From: Girardinichthys multiradiatus
Taxonomy: Eukaryota; Chordata; Actinopteri; Cyprinodontiformes; Goodeidae
DNA length: 64,000 nucleotides
NCBI RefSeq assembly: GCF_021462225.1
Contig: NC_061811.1
Span: forward strand, 362,001 to 426,000
Reading direction: 5' to 3'
In this document: positions 23,701-35,700 of the stretch, in pieces
Layout of the letters: every line of letters begins with the position of its first letter
How positions within the stretch are numbered: the stretch's first letter is position 1
Made by a program: the position numbers and the translations under genes
The notes under the pieces: model-generated
What the model was told of the DNA's origin: nothing
Seen by the model: only the letters and a program-made list of their open reading frames with translations
Databases searched by the model: none

Positions 23701-26700
23701 AAAACCAGACCATTTTCAGTGTTTGTCTGGTTGTCCAGAGCAATAATAATTGATGATTAATTAATAATTACTCTGCAGTCCAACTTAGCTTCAGAGCTGC
23801 AGCGGCCTCCATGTGTCTCACAGCTCAGGAGGCTGGTTAGATTCCCTCCAAGATCAGTTTCATGAATAAACCACTTGTGTACAGGCCTAAATGACCTGTC
23901 TGCCTTCGGTGACTCCTGTGTGTATTTAGTAAGTGTACTTACCTTATGTGTTTTACAAGTCCTTCTCAAAATATTAGCATATTGTGATAAAGTTCATTAT
24001 TTTCCATAATGTAATGATGAAAATTTAATATTCATATATTTTAGATTCATTGCACACTAACTGAAATATTTCAGGTCTTTTATTGTCTTAATACGGATGA
24101 TTTTGGCATACAGCTCATGAAAACCCAAAATTCCTATCTCACAAAATTAGCATATTTCATCCGACCAATAAAAGAAAAGTGTTTTTAATACAAAAAACGT
24201 CAACCTTCAAATAATCATGTACAGTTATGCACTCAATACTTGGTCAGGAATCCTTTTGCAGAAATGACTGCTTCAATGCGGCGTGGCATGGAGGCAATCA
24301 GCCTGTGGCACTGCTGAGGTCTTATGGAGGCCCAGGATGCTTCGATAGCGGCCTTTAGCTCATCCAGAGTGTTGGGCCTTGAGTCTCTCAACGTTCTCTT
24401 CACAATATCCCACAGATTCTCTATGGGGTTCAGGTCAGGAGAGTTGGCAGGCCAATTGAGCACAGTGATACCATGGTCAGTAAACCATTTACCAGTGGTT
24501 TTGGCACTGTGTGCAGGTGCCAGGTTGTGCTGAAAAATGAAATCTTCATCTCCATAAAGCTTTTCAGCAGATGGAAGCATGAAATGCTCCAAAATCTCCT
24601 GATAGCTAGCTGCATTGACCCTGCCCTTGATAAAACACAGTGGACCAACACCAGCAGCTGACACGGCACCCCAGACCATCACTGACTGTGGGTACTTGAC
24701 ACTGGACTTCTGGCATTTTGGCATTTCCTTCTCCCCAGTCTTCCTCCAGACTCTGGCACCTTGATTTCCGAATGACATGCAGAATTTGCTTTCATCCGAA
24801 AAAAGTACTTTGGCCCACTGAGCAACAGTCCAGTGCTGCTTCTCTGTAGCCCAGGTCAGGCGCTTCTGCCGCTGTTTCTGGTTCAAAAGTGGCTTGACCT
24901 GGGGAATGCGGCACCTGTAGCCCATTTCCTGCACACGCCTGTGCACGGTGGCTCTGGATGTTTCTACTCCAGACTCAGTCCACTGCTTCCGCAGGTCCTC
25001 CAAGGTCTGGAATCGGCCCTTCTCCACAATCTTCCTCAGGGTCCGGTCACCTCTTCTCGTTGTGCAGCGTTTTCTGCCACACTTTTTCCTTCCCACAGAC
25101 TTCCCACTGAGGTGCCTTGATACAGCACTCTGGGAACAGCCTATTCGTTCAGAAATGTCTTTCTGTGTCTTACCCTCTTGTTTGAGGGTGTCAATAGTGG
25201 CCTTCTGGACAGCAGTCAGGTCGGCAGTCTTACCCATGATTGGGGTTTTGTGTGATGAACCAGGCTGGGAGTTTTAAAGGCCTCAGGAATCTTTTGCAGG
25301 TGTTTAGAGTTAACTCGTTGATTCAGATGATTAGGTTCATAGCTCGTTTAGAGACCCTTTTAATGATATGCTAATTTTGTGAGATAGGAATTTTGGGTTT
25401 TCATGAGCTGTATGCCAAAATCATCCGTATTAAGACAATAAAAGACCTGAAATATTTCAGTTAGTGTGCAATGAATCTAAAATATATGAATGTTAAATTT
25501 TCATCATTACATTATTGAAAATAATGAACTTCATCACAATATGCTAATATTTTGAGAAGGACCTGTATGTTGTGCAGCACTTTGTGACTTTGTGTCTGTG
25601 ATGGGCGCTTTATAAATAAACTTTACCATTTATCACCATATTTTTAGAAAAGCAATGTTGTCTACAAGCATCACTGATTTTTGTCCCTCTCACAGTCCTC
25701 TGTCCTGGGTTCTGTGCAGTAAATATAAATATGTAATGGCTTTGTAGAGAATGTTGGAGAATTCAGATACCAAAAATATGATGAGACCTTAAAGTGTGTT
25801 TATAGGAAGAATGTTACAGAATAAGAGCTAGAGGTCCTCATGGCCTGGTGTCCTGAGTGACAGAGTGGATTTTAAGTGTTGGCAGAAAGAATGGAAACAT
25901 TATGAAGAGAAAATGTTGGAATGTGTTGCAGCTTGCAGTGCAAGAACGATGAATGTGAATTAATACAACAAAACGTGCAATATCTTGAATCTGTCAGTGA
26001 CAGAAATGAAAATGTTCAGAATAAACGGGTGCATTTCTTTACTCAGGCTCTAGTAATCCATGTCTGTCTGTGCAGAGAGCATCGTAGAGGTGGCTCTGTG
26101 TAAAAGTGTTCTGAAGCCACTGAAGGAGCCGATCTACAAGAGTCTGGAGAAGCTGCACACAGACGCCGGCAGCATGAAACAGCTGGCACAGAACCAGGTG
26201 AGCCTGAACACCTACAGAAGGTATACTCACCATCAGTTTTCCCACATTTTCTTACAATACTAATTTATTCTGAAACGGATTCAGTGCAGTGATGTTTTTC
26301 TACGCAGACCCACCCACAGTACTCCTCAACGCAATACAGCCTTATAGAAACATGTGCAAAGATTTCTTACTGCCAGCGTTTCATCAGTGTGGTGTTGTTA
26401 AAACATCTTCAGCATCAGTTACAGCCTCAAATTTTTGTGGGTTTGCCTACCAGCTTAGTCCATCTGTTTTTGGATTTTTTCTGTTCTTCTTCTTCTTCTC
26501 AGGCTCAGTCAGGTTTGATGGCGGTGTGTAAAGACACACATTTCCAGATGAGTTTAGCTGGATATAAGACCAGGCTTTGGTCCAGAACATTCACATATCT
26601 CTGCTGTGTGCTTCAGGTCATTGTTGTGTTGGAGATGGTCAAAGCATCAGTCTGAGGTCCAGAGCACTTTGGACCTGGTGTCAGCTCTCGCTCTATGCCA

Positions 26701-29700
26701 GGGGTGTCCAACTCGAAGTCCTTAAAGCTGGTGTGCTGCAGGTTTTAGATGAGTTCCTGCTCCAACAGGGGCTATATTAATGGCTGAACTCCTTTCTCAG
26801 CAAGGCATCGAGTTCTGTAGAGGCCCATTGATGACCCATTCATTTGATTCTGGTGTGTTGAACCAGGGAACCATCTAAAGCATGCACGAAAGTGGTGCTT
26901 GAGGACCGACTTTGGACACCGCTGCCCTAAATGGACAAATGTGTTCAGTGAACTGACATTACCTCAGGCAGACTCTAACAAAGCTGCAGAAACATCTGAA
27001 GGATGATCAGAGGAAATTAGATAGCCCCAAGTTCAGAGTCACAGCAAACAGTGTGAATACTTCTGCCCTGATTAGGTTTAAATGTGTACATTTTTCATAA
27101 ATTTACAAAAATGTCTGAAAACATATTTTCACTTTGTCATTCAGAACAGTTTTAGGATCAGAAACAAAATGTGGAAAAACAGCAGGGTGTGAATACTTCC
27201 TGTGTAACATCAATAATGACTTCCTTTAAACTCTGTGTGTGTGTCAGTCTGTGGTCCTCAGCAGCACCACCACGGCTTTAGGAGTTACCACCTCCATCCC
27301 CGAGGCTCCTGCCATGGAGAAAATCAGCATGAAACTGAACAAACTTCATCAGGAATATTCGCCACAGAAGAAGATCGAGCTGCTGCTGAAGACCTGCAAG
27401 ATCATTTATGACTGCATGTCTGTCAGCTGTCCAGGTTCTTAGCTGTTTCTCTTCAAACCAAGGCAGATCAAGCGTTTGCATAAACATGTGCCAACACTTG
27501 GGCTTTGAATGTTTAATAACATTTCAAAGTCATTCCTCATGGGCCGGTTACCTGCAAGTTCCAGAGATTTTCCTAGGTTGACACACCTGAACCAATGAAT
27601 GTGTCATTAGCAGGACTTGTAACCTGCTGAGGGGGTAATTCAGCTGTTTCAGTCAGCTGTGTGGGAGAAAGGACACATCTAAAACCTGCAGGACACCGGC
27701 CCGTGAGGCCTGGCGTTGAACACCCCTGCTATAATGTCTTGTCTGTGTGAAGGGCGGGCCCACGGCGCTGATGACTTCCTTCCTGTAATGATGTACGTCC
27801 TGGCCAGATCCAATCTGTCTGCCTTGCAGCTGGATGTTGAGTACATGATGGAGTTGATGGACCCCACATTAACACTGGGAGAAGGTATGGACATGCACAG
27901 AGTGATGTTAAAAAGTAAGTGCATCTTAAAGAAAAAGTAGAGAGTTAGCTCAGCAGATGCCCCCCTCCAGGAAGGCCCAGCTAAACAGAAACTCAGGGCC
28001 AGGTGTAGCTTCTATGAAGAAGAAACAGATGAGATGGTTTGGAGCGATGAGAAGAATAAGTGATCTGAAAAAATGTCTGAAAAGGGATAAATGGGACAAA
28101 AATGAGTAATCATGATAGATGCTTAGAGGCCAGTTGAATTAAATTAGATCAGCTGTTGTATGATGAAAATGTGCAAACAGATGAGTGGGATGAAATGGGG
28201 CATGAGAAGTAAGGGATGAAGAAGAGAGACGAAGAAGGAGGGCCTGAGGAAGTGGTTGCATACAGGGTTCAGGATGGTGATGGACATGAAAGTCAGGATT
28301 GGTTTAGATTCGGGTTGCTTTATTAATAGATTTGATTTACAGTCAAATAATGACATCAGTTCTACACACACACACTGTAAAAACTGCATAGCATACCCAA
28401 AGATTATGATATGAGAAAGATTACTAAATAAAAGGTAAGGATGTTGGGAGGCTGAGCTTCATGGTCCAGGTAGTGGTCCAGGCTTTGCTCCTAAACCTTG
28501 ATTTGATGAATTTATTCCTAATCAGGCCTCTGAGTGTGTATCCTGTGTGTCTGCGTTTAGGTTCCTACTACCTGACCACCACTTACGGGGCCCTGGAGCA
28601 CATTAAGACATTTGACCAGCAGAGGTCAGCCACGCGGCAGCTGAGCAGAGAGGTTCAGGACTCCATCCACCGCTGGGAGAGACGACGGACACTCAACCAG
28701 GAGCGAGTGGACCAGGGATCTGTTCGGGTATAAAGACACAGAACCCCAGTGATGCAGGTGTGCTACATGACATTTAGTCATGGTCCTGTTTCTGCTTTGC
28801 AGGACTTCCTGACCGTGTATTGCCCTGAGATCGGTGTCAACCCAAAAACTCTGGGTGTCTTCCCCACAATGACTGTCCAGGAGCTGACCGAGCAGTGTGC
28901 TGCACGCTTTGAACAAGGTACCTGTCTGCTTCTGTCTTTGTCTTTAAAGAGATATTTAATCACTTCCTGCTCCCAATCAAGCTAGAAAACACGTGATGTT
29001 TTGCCTGCAACAAGGCCGTTTCCAGAGAATGACTTACCCTTAAAAAAGCTCATAGTTGTTGTTGAGAGCTGAATAAAATATTGCTATCCCTGAGACGGCT
29101 AGACCATCCCATTCAATCCGACCACGTTTAACCTCATTACGCCAGATCTATGTATTCCTGAGACATGTAGGGTTGTCTAGGTGGCCACACCATGAAGGTG
29201 ATCATTCTGGACTGAACACCTCAAACACAGCAATTTATTAACATGTTACTCTTCTTTGCTTTTTCACTGAAAAAAAAAGAAAAAACAAGGACTAATATTC
29301 CTTGTACCAGGGTTTGAAGGGTTAAAAGGAGCGCATATGAGCAGTTTGGTTCTATGTCATACCTGAAGTCCTCACAGTGTCATTATATAGACATCTAAAA
29401 TAAAACCTGAGCTGCAGTCACTCATACTGCACACCACATCCTCTGAAGATGGCGATTGCCTGAACAGAACTACATGCTTTGCAGCTGGTTTTATTTCTGC
29501 TCTCGAAACTTACCCATGTTACCTAATCCACCCTCACCTTCATCTGTATTCATTCCTCTACTGAACAGAGAGAACGTGTTTGTAAAGTCCAACCTTACTG
29601 CAGATGCATTGATCAACTGATTATCTGTGTGTTGGGATTATGATTATTGATTCATTAATATTTGTCAATAATTATAATTGAAAATAATAATTTGAGAAAA

Positions 29701-32700
29701 TTAATTTCTTAACCAAAAATCCTCATTTATGAATCAAAACCAGAGATGTCCTCTGGTATTGTAATTGTGGCTCAAAGCCCTTGATAATTACAATTATTAA
29801 ATTCTCAGTAATAATTAATAACTATTACTCGATGTCACTGTTTAATCAACCGTTTCTGCCGAAACGTGGGGAACTTTGACCTTATTTTGACTGACGAATA
29901 ACTCTTGGACAAAATAAACACAAACGACTTCTCTTTATTTATGTAAATATTTATTAAATCAACAGTCCTGATACACCTCGCTCTTCTAATTAAATAATCT
30001 TCACCTAATCAAACATGCAAAGTTCTACACAAAAAGAGTAAAATATCTAACGAAACAAAATAAAACAGCATTGAGTGTGGATGAAATCAAACCAGCAGTT
30101 CTGGCAAAATACAAGAGGAATATGGTTGAACGAAGCTCTGGGAGGCCACTCCTAAAGTGTGGCTTAGTTAAAACCGGTTGTCATAAAACATCCCCCAACG
30201 CTGCGAGGTCCACGCACAAAAAGAATCATAAAACTTTTGCCGGCAAGCTAGTAAAGCATGAAGTTGAAGACATAGAAAATGGTTGATTTTCTTTATAAGG
30301 TTATTATAGCAGTTCAGTTTTATTTTATGGAGCACCTGCACTCAGGTGTTCGCACAATGAAAACACAACTTGTGAGACTCGGCGGTCTCAGAAATCAACA
30401 GCAATCAAGTTTCAATAAGACATTTCATGCACATACAATTTAGAACACATTGGACTATAAGTGGTGTCTCTAAATCGCCCTAAAATCCTACTCTATCCTG
30501 CCCAAGCTATTACTACTAAAAAAAAATAAAAACAAAAAGACTTTACTTGATGTAATTTTCCTTAGGCAGAGAGGTAGAGAAAAAGGTGGGTCGGGAAAGA
30601 GTTTCCACGCGTCCTGAGTTGGGTAACTCAGGAGATCAGTCTGTCCTCGTCGACTGGAGCAAAAAAAAAAACAAGGAGGAAAAATTGCGTCTCCTTGAAA
30701 ACTCCGTAGTTTTTTTGGTTTCGTGCTAAATCCACGTCCTCGATCGGTAAAACTCCGAACCTTCCTATCCCCGGAGCCTCTTTTATGAGTTTTGTTCTCG
30801 TTGGCCAACGGGGACAATGAATGAAAGTCCACGTGGGATTTTCTTCTCCAGAATGATGCGCTTCAGATGCCGGTAACCGCGTCTCGGTTCCAAACTGAGA
30901 AGCAATGGTGGGCGGTCTCAGAGTATGTTATATAGCCCACTGTGACATCAGAGCTACGATGCCCCCATCCTATTAGCCGCGGTGACCGCTGGGATCTGTA
31001 GTAGCGGACTGTAGTGGCGTCCAGCAACGTGCAAAGGTCCAATATTCAGCAAACAAGTGGTCCAACAAGTGTGAGCACCTCAGTGCAAACAGGAGTTTAA
31101 TCCATTTGTTGCTTTGAAGCATCCAGATGTGTTAATACCAGGATGAAAAGACATCATGACTTTACAGCAGCAACTGTCGCTGTCCATCAACCTGCGAAGG
31201 GTCATAAGGTCATCTCCAAACTCTCTGAAGTCCACCATTCTGCAGAGAAACATTATTTCCAAGAGGAAAACATCTCAGACAGCCGCCAATCTTCCCAGGA
31301 GTGGACATCGCAGCAGATTCAGTCCGAGGTCTCAGTTAGCGAGTTGAAGGTCATGACACTGAACCAGTATGGCTGTTTGGAAGAGTTGAAGGAGAAAGCA
31401 TCTAATCTCCAAAAACAAAATGGCAGCAGGATTTAGGTTAGCAGAGCTGCATCTGGATGACAGACAAGACTTCTGGGACAATGTCTTCTGGACAGATGAG
31501 ACCAACGTGGAGATGTTGGACCAAACATAGCAGAACAGCACAAACATGCATACAAACTGTTCAAGCATGAAGGTAGAGGGGTGATGATGTGGGCTTGTTC
31601 TGCAGCAACAGTACCTGGGCTCCTTGCTGTCATCAGAATCATGTTAATTTGGCAAGTTGCCAAGAAGCTAGATGAGCTTCTGGTGGAGGATGTCGGGGTT
31701 GATGGTGCTGAAGGCCAAGCTGAAGTCCACAAAAAAGATCCTGGTGTACGTATCTGGGTGGTCGAGGTGTTGCAGGATGAAGTGTAGTCCCAAGCTGACT
31801 GCATCATCTGCCTAACCTTGCCTGGAAAGCCAACCGGCAGGGGTCCAGGAAAGCTTCTCTTAGATGTCCTGATCTCCTGGGTCAGTTTGTTCCTGGCCTG
31901 CTGATACAGGGCTCGGTCCTCACTGCAGTGAGCCTCTTTCTTGTTCCTACACAGCTTCCTGAGATGTGAAGTGATCTGTACACATGCCCTCACAAAAACT
32001 AATGGAAGTAGTTTTAGCAGGTTCATTCAGGTTAGTGGCTGAAGCTTCAAATAAAGAAAAAATAGTTTTTACCAAGACTGAGTCCGATGAGTTTCACTCT
32101 TTATTAGAATCTTGCTAGAAAGAATACTTTTACAGCACTGGACATGTGCTCAGGAGTGCTGCCAAATCATTCTGACCAGACAAGCTAAAGTTCTCCTTAT
32201 AGCAGCTTCAGCAGCTTTAAGGTGATTGTCATGAGACTCAGACTGACTGGGGAGGGAGACGAGGTGAAACCTGTTGTAATTCTCTCCTAGACACATTGCC
32301 AATGCGAATTGAACCTTCCACAGTGTGGCAAACATGTTATCTCATATAAGTGCTCTAGAGAAGACTGAGGAGCATCTCTCTACTAAACAGAACCATCTGT
32401 CCCAACCCTCGCCATAGATCAAGTCTGCAACAGAGGAACAACTGAGGGGTTTGAATACTTTTCTCAGGTCCTATACCAAGGAATTCAAGCAAGGCACTAA
32501 CATTTTCATCAACATCCCACCCTTTTGATAATAAATGTTATGTGTTTCATGTGTGATCAACACAAATAACTGAGTGACAATGAATAAAAGTGAAATAAAA
32601 TGGATTATTAGAAAGAATAAACTGAATAAAAGTAAATAAAGAAATTAATAAAAGGAAAATAAATATATAATGCCAACTTCTGTGTGAGCAAAACAATCTG

Positions 32701-35700
32701 TCAAATAGAAAGTATCAAACATTTGTGGATAAAACACCCATCAAACATCTCTGGACTGTCACTGAGACAGCTGTGGCTGACCTGCTGACCTCCTGACCTG
32801 CGGAGCAACAAACACATGAAGGGAAAACCCAACATAACACAACAATGGTGAATACAAAAACCAACAAACATGCAACAGTCGTTTTCCATCTTCTGTACAT
32901 GTTCAACAGGGAAGATCCGAAGCTGATAGAAGCCATCTTCTTCTCATCCGTCACCTTATTTTAAAACAAACGTTTTAAAATAAGGTGACGCTGCGTGAGG
33001 GATTATTATGACCATTGTACAAACAGCGTTCTTCACCCACCTCTTCAGTCCCTCTCCAGTGGTCAGCTCACCGTTCTTTGGCTTGTGGTGGGCCGTTGTC
33101 CTTCATGGGAGATGATCTCCTTTCTTTCCACCCTGTGATGGTTGGAGCGGTAGTCCATTGGTTTGAGTTGATGTCCCTCAGGGTCAGAGTTGTCTGGTGG
33201 ATTAGCAACCTGTCTGCGGTTAGAGGCCACTATATAAGTCAGCAGCTGGAACAGTCCCTGTTGGCGTTTGGACCTTCGATGTCTCCTCCTTGGCCGGTCC
33301 AATAACCTCGCTGCAGTTGGTGTAGTCTGACTGCATCCTGCTAATGGCAGACCGCTCCACCCCGAGAGAAACTTGATTTATGGACAGATTTCTACAGTAA
33401 TAGCTGTAGATGTTTTAGATGTGGAGGAGCAAGTTCATATAGAGCTTTTTTAGTTTCACATTTAAGCTGCAGCATTATTAGTAGCGATTTTCAAGGAAGA
33501 AAATGAAACTCTTATTATTTCCAGTTTCCAGTATTTGATGAGAGACATCTTGACATAATTTGTTCCCCTAAAATAAAGGTTTACAGAAAATTCACAGAGC
33601 AATTATGATTTCTCTGTCCCATTATTTCCATAGTTTCAGAAAACTCAAAGAGAAGTTTGTGCATTGATATAATGGTCCTTTTTCCCTATTTGACTGTTTA
33701 TTTTATAATTTTGTTGCCTTCAGTTTGTGAGGCCAATATGGCATTTTCCTTTACATATCATTTAAAGTCATGCATATAGTTTAACCCAGTTAAACCACAT
33801 AGGATTGACGTATTTCAAATATTTATAGCTTTTGTTAGCTCTATGTTTTAGCCATTCAAAGCGCTGGAATTGTTCATTAGGAATGAATTCGTGTATCGTC
33901 ATGTATTTTAAATGAATGAGCATTAATCAAATTGGTCTCAGAGTTCACCACTATGAATATGCCAAAATTAATTTGTTTTGTTACCAATAAAACATAAATT
34001 CAGTAGTTATGCAGTTCATTAATGTTTCACTTAGAAATTAGTCACATCGTCTTGATTTGTCTTGTATCAAAATGAGTAAATCTAGATTATTGGACATTTA
34101 TCATGCAATTTTAATACATAAGAATTTGAAACTATGTTCTGTGCTAATTTGAAATGATCTCTTGTAGCCCTAGGCAGTGTAGGATTGAATTATTCTTTTA
34201 ACCTTTAAACCCAAAAATGTAACATTTATTTGAACATTTTCAAACTCATCCAGGTTGTCATGAAATCAAACATTTCTCCCAGGGGACGAGACCGGAGTTT
34301 GGACCACTCTTCCTCTTTAATGTTAAAAGAGGAGCCTTTATTTTTCCCTAAAATCAAGGATTCTACCAGCTTTTATGCCCCATAAAGGTCTTTCCTAGGA
34401 TTTTAGTTCCTGAACCCTAATTACTTCTGCCTTTATTCCGTTTTAAAGGACTTTACTCACTGTGATTTTTAATTTCCTGAATCCCAGCCCTGGCTCCAAA
34501 ACAACCTTCAATCTCAATCTGTGTTTCCCAGAGTAGAAAACTAATGTTGAATATTTACAATTTTCAAACTCAGAACCCATCATGGGTTAGAGGTTGTATC
34601 TAATAGGTAATAGATCTACCCTTTGCCCCAAATTAATTGTCGTAACTTTATTGAAATATTTCTCATGGATCCACAATCTATGGCTCACGGACATCTGGCA
34701 TATGGCAGAGATTAAAATGGATTAAATAACTTAAATATCCTCAGACTTAAGAGTATTATTTCTGGCATGGACAATAATCAAATTTAGGGGTGTCAATCAC
34801 GAGTTCACAGCTCAAAATTAGCCCCACATTATTTTACTTTTAACCCAGAGTTCATGAGGAGCTTCAGACAACATTATAATAAAAACACCAATCTGTTCTG
34901 GAATAAAGGAAAAGCATGCTTCAAATTCAGCTAATCTAACCTCTTCCCAGCAGCTGCTGTGAAAACAATGAACATCCGTCAGGAGTTAGCCTGCAGTGGA
35001 TAATTAGAATGCTCCTTCATGGTCTGTCCTGAGGCTGATATAGAAACACGTGATTAGTTCTGGAGGTGTCGTTATTCCTAGTTAAACCTTTTTCTACTAT
35101 GACGAGAGAGAGAATTTGCTTCTCTAAAACGTTTAACTGGAAAGTGTCAAATAAGCTTACATTATCACCCTTTTGTAGGAGCATTTCTTTCTAACACAGG
35201 AATAACATTTAACCCTTTGTTACTGTGCCTTGTGAAAGTATTCAGCCCCCTTGAACTTTTCAACCTCTTGCAACATTTCAGGCTTCAAACATAAAGATAT
35301 AAAATTATAATTTTATCATCAGTCATTTGGGACAACATTGGATCATTTAGAGATCCTCACTGAACTTCTGGAGTGAGTTTGCTGCACTGAAAGTAAAGGA
35401 GCTGAATAATATTACACGCCACATTTTCAGTTTTTTATTTGTTAAAAAAGTTTGACACATCCAATAAATTTCATTCCACTTCACGATTGTGTCTCACTTG
35501 TTGTTGATTCTTCACAAAAAATTTGACTTTTATATCTTTATGTTTGAAGCCTGAAATGTGGCAAGAGGTTGAAAGGTTCAAGGGGGCTGAATACTTTCAC
35601 AAGGCATTGTATTTCTGTCAGGACCATATCAGCTGCAGTTAAGAAACTTTCTTCATTGCAGAAAACACAAAAGATATTTGCAAATCTGTGTGTTTGAACG

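Larger units (their letters stand above)
29630..31067 (-). repeat. Candidate solo LTR (antisense to rin3)
   Basis: On the minus strand it would begin TGTTGGACCACTTG (31067) and end ATCCCAACA (29630), i.e. TG...CA with inverted TGTTGG/CCAACA ends. Inside, in the correct order, are a TATATAA box and, about 600 bp later, AATAAA. There is no ORF, primer-binding site or polypurine tract beside it, so it would be a solo LTR. A clear target-site duplication was not found. Confidence 0.4.

Noticed and set aside
24233..25237. Active Tc1 transposase gene
   Set aside because: The frame is open but the second catalytic Asp is Asn.
30488..30832. 114-codon minus-strand ORF
   Set aside because: Lies in the candidate LTR and shows no recognisable domain; biased toward Phe/Leu/Ser from a T-rich strand.
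33015..33305. Overlapping ORFs on both strands
   Set aside because: No motif recognised and no splice context; probably chance.
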